A DNA stretch of 64,000 nucleotides, from assembly GCA_964414425.1 (NCBI GenBank), contig CAYPWL010000013.1, positions 14,540 to 78,539 on the forward strand, written 5' to 3'. Below the pieces are notes generated by a model. The model was given only the letters and a program-made list of their open reading frames with translations, was not told where the DNA came from and did no database searches. The position numbers and the translations under genes were made by a program. Origin of the DNA: GYS-P2D sp964414425 (GTDB lineage Bacteria; Bacteroidota; Bacteroidia; Chitinophagales; Saprospiraceae). Positions 1 through 9,544 of the stretch are shown here, in pieces; the stretch's first letter is position 1, and every line of letters starts with the position of its first letter.

Positions 1-103
1 CTTTCATGTAAGCTTTCATCTTATTAGCATACTGTTCATCAGCTTTTACTTGCAATGCAGTCCTTATTCCTATTCTTAGATCGTTGATTTCAGTATAAGC
101 CAT
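1..103 (-). CDS. DNA alkylation repair protein (AlkD-like), 5' end only
   Basis: Reading leftward from an ATG at 103-101, the frame stays open to the window edge (34 codons). The visible residues include ADEQYANKMKAYMK, which resembles the N-terminus of AlkD-type HEAT-repeat DNA glycosylases (typically '...KAxxMxxYMK...' before a conserved F-G motif). Such proteins excise alkylated purines. A purine-rich AAAGG lies just before the ATG. Only the first helix is visible, so the family call is inferred from a short match and could be wrong. The gene is divergent from the sterol-desaturase-family gene, with a 40-bp gap. Confidence 0.55.
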   Translation of the reverse strand, partial: MAYTEINDLRIGIRTALQVKADEQYANKMKAYMK

Positions 104-143
104 ACCTTTAGATTTCTAATAGTACAATCATAACCAATTGTAG

Positions 144-935
144 ATGACCTCTGGCTTTGAATTTTTAGAAAAAGACTATTTGATCGCAGAAAATTTCATT
201 TATCTCTTTCTGGTATTCAGTGTCATCACTTTTATAAGATATATCCTACTATCCAAGCTCTACCTCCAAGGTGTCTATGGCTATTTTTCTGAGCGACATG
301 CGAGCAGAATCCTATCGCAATGGGTCAGTCAGGATCAGCGCAACAGGGAGATACTAATGTCCGGGATAAGTAGCTTAATTTTTGGGTTGATCGGTGTAGG
401 TATGATTATGATGTGGCAGTATGGACTGACGACTATTTATATTGAGTGGTCTACCTACCCCCTATGGTATGTACCCATCAGCGTACTGTTAGCCTTCTTC
501 ATTCATGAGACTTATTACTACTGGTTACATAGATGGCTACACCATCCCAAGATTTATAGATGGATACATCGTGTACATCACGATAGTATTGATACTTCTG
601 TATGGACCTCGTTTAGCTTTCATCCTGTGGAGTCTCTGCTACAAGCCATTATTATACCCGCTATTATGATAGTAGTGCCCATGCATATATATGTTTTAAT
701 CGTCCTACTCCTGGTGATGACTCTCTCTGCGATTATGAATCATGCTGGTGTTGAGATCTTTCCTAAAAATGCCCACAAACACATCATCTGGAAACATTTC
801 ATCGGTGCTACGCATCATGATCTACATCATCGTCGGTTTATGTTCAACTACGGTCTTTATTTCACTTTTTGGGATCGATGGATGAAAACTGAAGTCGAAG
901 ACTATGACACCATCTACAGGGATGTTACGGAGTAG
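144..935 (+). CDS. sterol desaturase / fatty acid hydroxylase family protein
   Basis: This 263-aa integral membrane protein has the histidine clusters of the non-haem di-iron fatty acid hydroxylase superfamily: H121...H129 and HH133-134 (HETYYYWLHRWLHH), H142-x2-HH145-146 (HRVHH), and HH224-225 with HH228-229 (HHDLHH). Hydrophobic stretches around residues 18-38, 73-95, 107-122 and 165-197 place the active site at the cytoplasmic face of the membrane. Family members hydroxylate or desaturate lipids, sterols or carotenoids, and the substrate cannot be read from the sequence. The ATG at 144 has no clear Shine-Dalgarno sequence. It is a single gene, divergent from the AlkD-like gene and 106 bp before gcvP. 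Confidence 0.85.
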   Translation: MTSGFEFLEKDYLIAENFIYLFLVFSVITFIRYILLSKLYLQGVYGYFSERHASRILSQWVSQDQRNREILMSGISSLIFGLIGVGMIMMWQYGLTTIYIEWSTYPLWYVPISVLLAFFIHETYYYWLHRWLHHPKIYRWIHRVHHDSIDTSVWTSFSFHPVESLLQAIIIPAIMIVVPMHIYVLIVLLLVMTLSAIMNHAGVEIFPKNAHKHIIWKHFIGATHHDLHHRRFMFNYGLYFTFWDRWMKTEVEDYDTIYRDVTE

Positions 936-1005
936 AGCATCATTTAAACTGATCTGATGAGTCCAGCTATATCAAACAATTTTGTACAAGGCACGCGTTA
1001 GTCTT

Positions 1006-1034
1006 GTTTATATATTTATGCCAGTAATATAAAC
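1006..1034. repeat. inverted repeat upstream of gcvP
   Basis: GTTTATAT (1006-1013) and ATATAAAC (1027-1034) form a perfect 8-bp inverted repeat with a 13-nt spacer, ending 7 nt before the gcvP start. It could be an operator or a leader hairpin. It is AT-rich, so a chance match is possible. No glycine riboswitch is present in the 106-bp gap. Confidence 0.3.
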
Positions 1035-1041
1035 TGTCAGC

Positions 1042-3948
1042 ATGAGAATGAAGCTTGAACCCAAGCGAGAGATTCCTTTTGTCAATAGACATATCGGATT
1101 ATCTACAGAAGATAAAGAGTCGATGTTATCCTATATCGACTGTCCAGACCTCAAAACGCTCATCAACCAAACCGTTCCAGAGCCAATACGTAATCCCAAA
1201 GAATTGGACCTGCCGCAAGCGCTTACAGAGGTAGACTTCATTGATCAATTTAAATCAATGATGTCCAATAATAAACTTGCCAAGAATTTCCTTGGGATGG
1301 GTTATTATGATTGTATTACGCCTAAAGTAATCCTGCGTAACATTATGGAGAATCCAGGATGGTATACGGCTTACACTCCTTATCAAGCTGAGATCGCTCA
1401 GGGGCGTTTAGAAGCCTTGATTAATTACCAGACTATGGTTATTGATCTCACTGGTATGGAAGTCGCTAATGCGTCTCTTTTGGACGAAGGGACAGCTGCG
1501 GCTGAAGCTATCTCAATGCTCTACAACAAAAGGCCTAAGTCGAAAAAACAAGCCAACGTACTATTAGTCGATCAAGAGATGTTTCCGCAGACACTATCTG
1601 TGGTGCTAACTCGTGCAGAAGCTATCGGCATAACCGTAAGGACATGTGACATCCAAAAGGCAGATGTAACTGATGCTGACGTCTTTGCAGTTATGGTACA
1701 ATATCCCAATAACAGTGGCGCTATAGTTGATCACTCATATATGCTATCGGCGACAGCTGAGCATGAAGTAACCTCAATATTCGTTGCAGATCTCATGAGT
1801 CTCGCACTATTAAAATCCCCAGGCTCGATTGGTGCAGATGTAGTTGTCGGCACTACACAGAGATTTGGTATTCCGCTTGGATTTGGTGGGCCACATGCTG
1901 CATACTTTGCAACCAAAGAAAAGTACAAAAGAGTACTGCCAGGAAGAATCATCGGTCTTTCAAAAGACGCTCAAGGCCAACCTGCATACCGCATGGCCCT
2001 TCAGACTCGTGAGCAACATATCAAGCGAGAAAAGGCAACTTCTAACATCTGCACAGCACAGGTATTATTGGCCGTAATGGCAGGGATGTATGGAGTATAT
2101 CACGGGCCGGATGGTATAAAGAGCATCGCCAGTAGAATCACAAGTCTCACTCATCTATTAGCAGATCAATTGACTAAGATTGGATATGATCAGGTGAACT
2201 CTTCATTTTTTGACACCATCAAAATTGAGTGTGCCGATATAGAAGGTATTCGAACTACTGCAAATCAAGAAGGGGTCAACCTACGCTATTTTGAAGATAA
2301 TGCGCACGTAGGGATCTCAATTGATGAGACGACTACTCTTGATGATATAGAATTACTCTTAAACATATTTTGTAAGCATAAAGTTGGTGCCGTCATCGAT
2401 CGAAATTTCTTGTATGAAGAGATTGACGTCGATATCCAATGGGGCGAAAACTTGCTGCGAACAGATGCGTATATGACGCATGAGGTGTTCCACAATTACC
2501 GCAGCGAACACGAGATGTTGAGATATTTGAAAAAATTAGAGAATAAGGATCTTTCGCTTGCACATTCTATGATCTCCTTAGGATCATGTACAATGAAATT
2601 AAACGCAACGACAGAGATGATCCCCGTTACCTGGCCGGAGGTGAACAGTATCCATCCATTTGCGCCAGTAGATCAGACTGGTGGTTACCTGCAGTTGTTC
2701 GAAGAGCTTCGATCATGGCTTGCAGAGATCACAGGATTCCACGGGGTATCACTACAACCGAACAGTGGTGCTCAGGGAGAGTTTGCTGGACTAATGGTTA
2801 TCAAAGCCTACCACGAAAGCAGAGATGATCACCACAGAAATGTAATGTTGATTCCTTCTTCTGCTCATGGCACTAATCCAGCCAGTGCAGTTATGGCGGG
2901 ACAACAGGTAGTTATAACAAAGTGCGACGACCAAGGAAATATCGACATTGATGATCTGAAGGCAAACATAGAACAGCACGCTGAGAATCTCTCAGGTCTT
3001 ATGGTGACCTATCCATCTACCCATGGTGTATTTGAGGTACAGATCAAAGAGATTTGTCAGATGGTTCATGACCGTGGTGGTCAGGTATACATGGACGGCG
3101 CTAATATGAATGCACAGGTTGGACTAACAAGTCCAGGACTCATAGGAGCAGATGTATGCCACCTCAACTTGCATAAGACATTTTGCATACCTCACGGTGG
3201 CGGAGGGCCTGGCATGGGGCCAATCTGTGTAGCAGAGCATCTTAGCCCATTCTTACCGACGCACGACGTGATCAAGTGTGGAGGAGCATTGTCCTCAGAT
3301 AGCATTTCTGCTGCACCGTATGGTAGCGCCAGCATACTTGCCATATCATACGCTTATATCGCTATGATGGGCGGCCAAGGCCTTACTCACGCCACGGAGA
3401 TCGCTATCCTCAATGCGAATTATATCAAACAACGCTTAGATAGCCATTATGGCATACTATACGTAGGTCACGAAGGCCGTTGCGCTCACGAAATGATAAT
3501 TGATTGCAGAGACTTTAAGGCAATAGGAATAGAAATAACGGATATCGCCAAGCGCTTGATGGACTACGGTTACCATGCCCCTACGGTTTCGTTCCCTGTA
3601 CCAGGCACGATGATGATTGAGCCTACTGAGAGCGAATCCAAAGAAGAGATTGATCGCTTTTGTGATGCGATGATTGCGATAAGAGAGGAGATCCGTGAGA
3701 TTGAGCAACGCCAGTATCCTGATGATAACAATGTGTTGAAAAATGCACCTCATACTGCAGCCGTAGTGATGAGCGATGACTGGGACTACCCTTACACCAG
3801 AGCTAAAGCAGCATATCCATTGGATTATACTCGAGACAACAAGTTCTGGCCAAGCGTGAGCAGAGTAGACAATGCTTATGGAGATCGCAATCTTATATGC
3901 TCATGCCTTCCTATCGAAGCTTATCAAACTGCAGATGCCAATGGATAG
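1042..3948 (+). CDS. gcvP: glycine dehydrogenase (aminomethyl-transferring), P-protein
   Basis: This 968-aa single-chain P-protein of the glycine cleavage system decarboxylates glycine and passes the aminomethyl group to lipoylated H-protein. The N-terminal half carries the typical FVNRHIG start. The C-terminal half carries the PLP-binding lysine K712 in HLNLHKTFCIPHGGGGPG. The length matches the fused alpha-beta P-proteins (about 950 aa) rather than the split two-subunit type. Its last 8 bases overlap the preferred gcvT start, so the two are almost certainly translationally coupled. gcvH and the lipoamide dehydrogenase gene are not in the window. The nearby 8-bp inverted repeat may be regulatory. 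Confidence 0.97.
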   Translation: MRMKLEPKREIPFVNRHIGLSTEDKESMLSYIDCPDLKTLINQTVPEPIRNPKELDLPQALTEVDFIDQFKSMMSNNKLAKNFLGMGYYDCITPKVILRNIMENPGWYTAYTPYQAEIAQGRLEALINYQTMVIDLTGMEVANASLLDEGTAAAEAISMLYNKRPKSKKQANVLLVDQEMFPQTLSVVLTRAEAIGITVRTCDIQKADVTDADVFAVMVQYPNNSGAIVDHSYMLSATAEHEVTSIFVADLMSLALLKSPGSIGADVVVGTTQRFGIPLGFGGPHAAYFATKEKYKRVLPGRIIGLSKDAQGQPAYRMALQTREQHIKREKATSNICTAQVLLAVMAGMYGVYHGPDGIKSIASRITSLTHLLADQLTKIGYDQVNSSFFDTIKIECADIEGIRTTANQEGVNLRYFEDNAHVGISIDETTTLDDIELLLNIFCKHKVGAVIDRNFLYEEIDVDIQWGENLLRTDAYMTHEVFHNYRSEHEMLRYLKKLENKDLSLAHSMISLGSCTMKLNATTEMIPVTWPEVNSIHPFAPVDQTGGYLQLFEELRSWLAEITGFHGVSLQPNSGAQGEFAGLMVIKAYHESRDDHHRNVMLIPSSAHGTNPASAVMAGQQVVITKCDDQGNIDIDDLKANIEQHAENLSGLMVTYPSTHGVFEVQIKEICQMVHDRGGQVYMDGANMNAQVGLTSPGLIGADVCHLNLHKTFCIPHGGGGPGMGPICVAEHLSPFLPTHDVIKCGGALSSDSISAAPYGSASILAISYAYIAMMGGQGLTHATEIAILNANYIKQRLDSHYGILYVGHEGRCAHEMIIDCRDFKAIGIEITDIAKRLMDYGYHAPTVSFPVPGTMMIEPTESESKEEIDRFCDAMIAIREEIREIEQRQYPDDNNVLKNAPHTAAVVMSDDWDYPYTRAKAAYPLDYTRDNKFWPSVSRVDNAYGDRNLICSCLPIEAYQTADANG

Positions 3949-5050
3949 CAAAACACAATCGCAGAAGACTGCACTCTATGACGAGCATATCGCTCATGGG
4001 GCTAAGATGGTCGAGTTCGCAGGTTACCTGATGCCAGTGAGGTATACCAGCCTTCAGGAAGAGCATATGGCGGTTAGAAATAGCGTTGGCGTATTTGACG
4101 TATCACATATGGGCGAATTTATGGTTAGTGGACCTGAGGCGCTCCAATTGATCCAACGGATCAGCAGTAATGACGCCTCCACGCTCACCCCTGGCCAAGC
4201 CCAATATAGTTGCATGCCTAATGCTACTGGTGGCATTATAGATGACCTCATCATCTATTGCATTACTCTGGAGCAATTCATGCTGGTGGTTAATGCCTCT
4301 AACATTAAGAAAGACTGGGATTGGATACAATCACATAATACTTGGGATTGCACCCTAACTGATCAATCAGACGAGATAAGTTTACTGGCTGTTCAGGGAC
4401 CTAAGGCCGCAGAACTATTAAGCCAAATGACTGATGTAGATCTCGGTATTATACCCTACTATAACTTTACAACGGGGACAATCTTTGGCATTGATGATGT
4501 TATCATATCAGCTACAGGCTATACTGGCTCTGGGGGCTTTGAGCTCTATATAAAAAACGAACATGTAAAGCAGGCTTGGACATCTATATTCGCCGCAGAT
4601 GTGCCTTTCGAAGTACTACCTGCGGGAATAGGATCGAGAGATACACTACGCCTCGAAATGGGATACTGTTTGTATGGCAATGACATAGATGACACAACGT
4701 CTCCTATAGAAGCAGGTCTTTCATGGATCACTAAATTTAATCACAACTTTGTCAATCACGACTCACTGCTAACTCAAAAAGAGGAACGTCCTAATCGTCG
4801 GTTGATAGGATTCAAAATGGCAGACAAGGGCATACCACGTACTGGATACGATATCTTAAATGAAGAGGAAGAAATTATTGGTAAGGTAACTTCCGGCACC
4901 TTATCGCCGATGCTACAAAATGGTATCGGGTTAGGTTATGTAGAGGTGCCTTATCACAAGAAAGGCGCCAACATCAAAATCGCCATAAGAAAGAAAAAGG
5001 TGGACGCTGTTATCAGCCGACCACCTTTTGTAACTATTGCTAATTCTTAG
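3941..5050 (+). CDS. gcvT: glycine cleavage system aminomethyltransferase, T-protein
   Basis: This 369-aa T-protein transfers the methylene unit from aminomethylated H-protein to tetrahydrofolate, releasing ammonia. The N-terminal signature MVEFAGYLMPVRY and the GFDVSHMGE-like segment (VGVFDVSHMGEF) are clear, and the C-terminal barrel ends in RPPF. The frame is open further upstream, but the usual family length (360-370 aa) favours ATG 3941, or ATG 3935 two codons earlier. ATG 3941 overlaps the gcvP stop by 8 bp. The last codons contain a strong hairpin that acts as a terminator for the opposing gene (see 4991-5029). Confidence 0.95.
   Translation: MDSKTQSQKTALYDEHIAHGAKMVEFAGYLMPVRYTSLQEEHMAVRNSVGVFDVSHMGEFMVSGPEALQLIQRISSNDASTLTPGQAQYSCMPNATGGIIDDLIIYCITLEQFMLVVNASNIKKDWDWIQSHNTWDCTLTDQSDEISLLAVQGPKAAELLSQMTDVDLGIIPYYNFTTGTIFGIDDVIISATGYTGSGGFELYIKNEHVKQAWTSIFAADVPFEVLPAGIGSRDTLRLEMGYCLYGNDIDDTTSPIEAGLSWITKFNHNFVNHDSLLTQKEERPNRRLIGFKMADKGIPRTGYDILNEEEEIIGKVTSGTLSPMLQNGIGLGYVEVPYHKKGANIKIAIRKKKVDAVISRPPFVTIANS
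4991..5029 (-). terminator. intrinsic terminator inside gcvT 3' end, serving the minus-strand operon
   Basis: AAAAGGTGG (4995-5003) pairs perfectly with CCACCTTTT (5021-5029), and inside it GCTG-TTAT-CAGC forms a second stem. Read on the minus strand, the hairpin is followed by TTTTTCTTTCTT, a good U-tract, about 35 bp after the stop of the 1353-aa T9SS gene. On the plus strand it lies before the gcvT stop and has only a short T-run, so it may be weakly bidirectional. The structure is read directly; the function is inferred. Confidence 0.6.
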
Positions 5051-5063
5051 CTCTATTCATTGA

Positions 5064-8000
5064 TTATTGCTTAATAATTCTTTGTAGGACATTATCCTCT
5101 TCGTTAGCAAGCTCAACGATATAGTATCCTGATGACTGATCTGATATATTGAACTGATATCGATCTAATCCCGTGATATTATCCCCCATGATCAAACGTC
5201 CATTGAGGTCATAAACAGCAATACTATTAATATTCATTCGAGTATCTATCTCTACATTAACTACACCTGTAGTGAGTGTAGGATAGATTTTATTCTCGGT
5301 GTTTTCTACATCTATAGTTGCCGTAGTATTGTCGAGGACCACGTTGACATTATCAATAGCCCAGCCCCATCCATTGACTGCTTGATCCGCAAACAATCTG
5401 AATCGAATTAATATGACATCATCTTTATCATGAAACTGAGACAGATCAATTGTTTCACGGCTGAACATAAAGGATCTTGGTTGAGCATTAGCTTTAAAAG
5501 CATTTAGCCATAGATCACTACCACGTGCATCATAACCATCACCAAAAGGAGCCCAGGTCTCACCATCTGAGGAGGACTCTACAATTACAAAATCCCAAAA
5601 GTTATTATCACCAAACACAGAACCAGGATCGCCAGGTTCAACGAGCGCAATATTATCAAAAGTCAAAAACTGCTGTTCTAGGATCCTTATAGGCTGCACT
5701 AAAGTGTATATCAATGCTGTATCGTCTGGATATGGATGTGGACTATGTATTGCTGGATCATTGAAGTTATCTTCTGTATATATAGAGAATCCGTTACCCA
5801 TAAATTCTGAATTACGGGATTCGTCAGCAAAGTCATTGCTATATTCTTCTACGGGCTCCAAAGGAATAAATAATTGCAAGTCGATTGATATAGATGGATA
5901 GGCTATGCCTTCTAAATAGCCTATAACAACTATTTCCGCCAGTCCTGATATCTGAGGATTGTCAACAACCATATTGGTAATGCCCTCATCATTGCTATCT
6001 AACTGCAATATTGTTTGATCATTGATCGCTACAACTGACGAATCAAAGACCTCAGAATACTCAACTTCTAAATTTATCTCACCCAAAGGGGATAGAGAAC
6101 TTGAAGAGATGATAGGAGGAAATATAAATTCTTGCTCAAGCCCTTCTACAGAAGCTGTCCAGATACCTCTACCATAAGTGGCTATGACGATCTGATCATC
6201 TTGTAATATCATGTCGTATATATTAACAGCACCCATATCATTGTCCATAATCTCCCAGCTTGACCCACCGTCTAGCGATTCGACAATGCCGATTTCTGTA
6301 CCTGCCCAGATCCGGTCAATATCATTAGGAAATACGAACACTTTATTAACTGCTACATCTGGAAATCCTCTCGAACTTGTTCCATTCTGCGAGTTCGCAA
6401 AGCCAGTAATATCCTCCCATGTCTGACCCAAATCATTTGTACGTAGGATCTTGGGCCTTCCTTGGAAAGAAAACATCGCAAATGCTGTTTCGCTCTCCGT
6501 AGGATGAGTTGATAATCCTGATGCATTACCTAAAACTGCTTCCGTATAAAATTCAGTAGCGCTAAAAGAGTTACCACCATCTGTGGACACGAAAAAACGT
6601 CTATCCTCTGCAAGTGCGCCACCTGCCCAAATCACATCTGGATTGGCAATTGATACTTCGATGGACATAAAATTAGTGAAGCTCCAACGATCATCATTTA
6701 TCCTGGTCGGCTCCCACAACTCACCAAAATTGTTAGATTTCCAGACACCCGATGATCCCACTGTAAATATTCTATCCGGCAGGGCTTTAGAATTTTCTAA
6801 TTGACTCCAGAATGGGCCTTGATCATCAATCCCCTGTGTTGCATTTCTCCACGCTCCACCGCCGTTTATCGTCCTCGAAAAGTTGTTAAACTGAGAACCT
6901 GCAATAATTAAATTATCATCTCTATTATTCCATATCGATTCGAAACCATCACCTCCTAAGGCAAACCTATATGAGGTAGTTGCGTCAGCACCTGCTGACG
7001 AAGGAGTAAACCATGTACCATTATCTTGCATCCCTCCGATATATCGATCAGTGCCTGGTGCCTTATCAGCGTTGTAAAACTGTGAGGTATTGTTACCTAA
7101 TGATGCATAAGACCACGATCCATTTAACACGCCCGGATCACGACTTACACGTGACACATACATCCCTCCGTCATTTGCTACTAATAGTCTAAACTGACGA
7201 TTAGCAGGTGAATCATTAAGAATAAAAATGTTGTGCTGATCAGGATGCACCCCTGAGGCGGTACGATTACTCTGAACAAATGTGTTTCTGCCGTCAAAAT
7301 CATTGTAGGCATCAGACATCACCTCTATTGTTTTCTCCAGAGCGTTGACCTCATTTTTATCAATGCGGAAATTAGATACAGGGAAGTTATTGTCCTGAAA
7401 CTCACTATCGTCTGTCAGTACAGGCCATATGAAATACATATTCCGATAAACATGGCCTCCTCCAGTTTGCGCAATATTAGGATCTGTAGTCTCCGTATAT
7501 TGGACATCATGGATATAGATATACTCACGGCTATTCTCTGTAGTTGGGGTACCCGCGAAGGTTTCAATAAGATTCCATACCCCATCATTTTGCTGATCCC
7601 TAAATGAGACCATCAATTGTCTATCAAGTTCTGTGTCCCATACTTGAAAAGGTACTTCTACTAAATCTTCATAACGGAAATCGCTATCTGGCACGCGAGA
7701 TCCACGGCCGTCAACGGTAAATCTATGAGCCATCTGACTTCCCTGACCGAAGCGTATCTCTATTGGGTTAATCTCATCTTGAGTCAACACGTTACCGAGA
7801 TTTATACCACCGCCGCCAATCGAACCACCAAAATTGATTAAATCCAAAAAGCCTTCAGTACCATCCTCGACCACTTCAAATGTTATTGTAGATATAACTC
7901 CTTCAGTGATCGTAAACTTGAATAAATTGACGCCTCCGACATATACTATCTCCTCGTCATGAGGATGTGCGATTATTGTATTATCAAACCATCCCTGACC

Positions 8001-9125
8001 ATCAAGGAAATGGATATTATCATCAGCATTTGGTGTTGATGCCACTTGCCAGCTCTCTGCTCCATCAGTTGAAACATACAGATCAGAGCCCGTACCTGTA
8101 AGAGATCCTTGAGTTGATAAAAATAATCGCTGTGGGTTCACTGGTGATATAGCTATCTCAGCTCGACCACCTGCGTTGAGTCCTCTACTGGCATCCTCCC
8201 AGGTCTCTCCTGCGTCTGTCGACTTGATCACCCTCACTCCATTAATGGCCACGTATAGATTGTTAAAGTCTGCAGGGTCTGCGACGATATGATCATAGCG
8301 ATCTTCTGAAGAGCTCAGAGTCCTACGCCAGGTTGATCCACCATCACTAGATTTATAAATAGCAGCATTCAGATCAGTATCTAAGAGTCCTTCATCATCA
8401 ACTACTCGTGCCCATAGACTATTTCTTGTTGTAGCTACAACGATATTGGGATCATTATGGTCAACGACTATCCTGCTTACATTCCTGAAATCCGGAAACT
8501 GCTCAGGACTTACTATCTGTTGCCAGCTTTCACCTCCGTCTTCGGATTTGAACATGCCAGCACCGTCTATATCATTAGTGAAGTGCTCTCCAGTACCTGC
8601 GTATATTATGTTTTCATTAGCAGCCGAATGAGCAAGTGTACTAAAGCCTAAATTGGGTAGATCTGCGGTCATGTTCTCCCAATTACCTCCCCCATCTGTG
8701 GTCTTCCAAATCCCTCCAGACACGCTACCTATCAACCAGGTATTCAATGAAAGATCACTGGGAAAAGCGAGCACAGCACGGGTTCGCCCTGCTACATTAG
8801 CGGGTCCTCGCTCTGTGAATGTGATATTGTTCGATTTGTTGCGTCGAGCTTTTTTAGTGTATTCCTTGATACGATAGTTACCAGAGTATGATGGAGCAAC
8901 AAGATCATCTGGAGTCCTCATCTGCTGATTGATTCGCGCAAACTCTTCAGTTATCTGTAACTTCTTGAGACCAGCTCTTTGGGTTTCCGCCTTTTTCTCA
9001 GTATACGATAGATATAACTCGTCTTCAGGAGGCATCTCCGCAATGGACTTATCAAAGTCTATTTGAGAGATGATTGAAACAAGTATGATTCCTAAACCTG
9101 ATAAAAGCCCAATTCTTTTAATCAT
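5064..9125 (-). CDS. secreted BNR/Asp-box repeat protein with T9SS type A sorting domain
   Basis: This 1353-aa protein starts with a hydrophobic export signal (residues about 4-22). Residues about 110-1000 hold roughly ten Asp-box (BNR/sortilin-type) motifs such as TTDGGGNWE, SEDGGESWQ, STDAGETWE, TNDLGQTWE and SLDGGSSWE, indicating one or two beta-propellers. A region around 1100-1260 ends in WGWAIDNVNV, typical of MAM/jelly-roll-like modules. The last 80 residues (KIYPTLTTGVVNVEI...AVYDLNGRLI...YYIVEL) are a type A T9SS sorting domain, which is cleaved during export by PorU-type sortases. It probably acts at the cell surface or is released; glycan or protein binding is a guess. It starts 2 bp after the lipoprotein gene, so the two are cotranscribed. 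Confidence 0.9.
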   Translation of the reverse strand: MIKRIGLLSGLGIILVSIISQIDFDKSIAEMPPEDELYLSYTEKKAETQRAGLKKLQITEEFARINQQMRTPDDLVAPSYSGNYRIKEYTKKARRNKSNNITFTERGPANVAGRTRAVLAFPSDLSLNTWLIGSVSGGIWKTTDGGGNWENMTADLPNLGFSTLAHSAANENIIYAGTGEHFTNDIDGAGMFKSEDGGESWQQIVSPEQFPDFRNVSRIVVDHNDPNIVVATTRNSLWARVVDDEGLLDTDLNAAIYKSSDGGSTWRRTLSSSEDRYDHIVADPADFNNLYVAINGVRVIKSTDAGETWEDASRGLNAGGRAEIAISPVNPQRLFLSTQGSLTGTGSDLYVSTDGAESWQVASTPNADDNIHFLDGQGWFDNTIIAHPHDEEIVYVGGVNLFKFTITEGVISTITFEVVEDGTEGFLDLINFGGSIGGGGINLGNVLTQDEINPIEIRFGQGSQMAHRFTVDGRGSRVPDSDFRYEDLVEVPFQVWDTELDRQLMVSFRDQQNDGVWNLIETFAGTPTTENSREYIYIHDVQYTETTDPNIAQTGGGHVYRNMYFIWPVLTDDSEFQDNNFPVSNFRIDKNEVNALEKTIEVMSDAYNDFDGRNTFVQSNRTASGVHPDQHNIFILNDSPANRQFRLLVANDGGMYVSRVSRDPGVLNGSWSYASLGNNTSQFYNADKAPGTDRYIGGMQDNGTWFTPSSAGADATTSYRFALGGDGFESIWNNRDDNLIIAGSQFNNFSRTINGGGAWRNATQGIDDQGPFWSQLENSKALPDRIFTVGSSGVWKSNNFGELWEPTRINDDRWSFTNFMSIEVSIANPDVIWAGGALAEDRRFFVSTDGGNSFSATEFYTEAVLGNASGLSTHPTESETAFAMFSFQGRPKILRTNDLGQTWEDITGFANSQNGTSSRGFPDVAVNKVFVFPNDIDRIWAGTEIGIVESLDGGSSWEIMDNDMGAVNIYDMILQDDQIVIATYGRGIWTASVEGLEQEFIFPPIISSSSLSPLGEINLEVEYSEVFDSSVVAINDQTILQLDSNDEGITNMVVDNPQISGLAEIVVIGYLEGIAYPSISIDLQLFIPLEPVEEYSNDFADESRNSEFMGNGFSIYTEDNFNDPAIHSPHPYPDDTALIYTLVQPIRILEQQFLTFDNIALVEPGDPGSVFGDNNFWDFVIVESSSDGETWAPFGDGYDARGSDLWLNAFKANAQPRSFMFSRETIDLSQFHDKDDVILIRFRLFADQAVNGWGWAIDNVNVVLDNTTATIDVENTENKIYPTLTTGVVNVEIDTRMNINSIAVYDLNGRLIMGDNITGLDRYQFNISDQSSGYYIVELANEEDNVLQRIIKQ

Positions 9126-9127
9126 TT

Positions 9128-9532
9128 CTAACGGCGTTCTCTGATGTTTATAGTTTTTATCTTCGTTTGGTTGCCCGACTCCTCTCGATGCATTACTCTC
9201 GGAAGTATCTCAATTAATATATTGTCATCATCCGACCAGCTTACCGTACCATGAACTCGTTCTGGTCCATATAACATGTTATAGTCGGCATCGTATACCG
9301 CATACAACTTGCGTAATCTATCTCCTTGGGGATCATCATCGCCGAAACACAATTGCATATCTCTAGACTCATTCATTTTACAATGATATTTCCTCCCTTT
9401 AAACAACTCTGATATTACAGCTTTAGTCTTTATCATAGAAGTCTCTTTAACGACAGCTTCTTTGGATTTACAGGATGACACGGTCAGTAATGCCGATATG
9501 ATAGTGTATAGAACCAGATATAATACTCGCAT
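9128..9532 (-). CDS. small lipoprotein of unknown function
   Basis: This 134-aa protein has an N-terminal hydrophobic segment ending in a lipobox-like LTVSSC (C21), so it is probably lipidated and anchored in the envelope. The rest is polar, with no domain that I recognise. It contains paired cysteines near HCKMNESRDMQLC that might form a disulfide. It sits 12 bp after the EamA-type transporter gene and 2 bp before the BNR/T9SS protein gene, so all three form one minus-strand operon. An accessory role for the downstream surface protein is possible but not shown. Confidence 0.7.
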   Translation of the reverse strand: MRVLYLVLYTIISALLTVSSCKSKEAVVKETSMIKTKAVISELFKGRKYHCKMNESRDMQLCFGDDDPQGDRLRKLYAVYDADYNMLYGPERVHGTVSWSDDDNILIEILPRVMHREESGNQTKIKTINIRERR

Positions 9533-9544
9533 AATGTGGAATCC

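Noticed and set aside
936..1041. Glycine riboswitch upstream of gcvP
   Set aside because: The 106-bp gap has only an AT-rich inverted repeat, too short and without the tandem glycine aptamer blocks.
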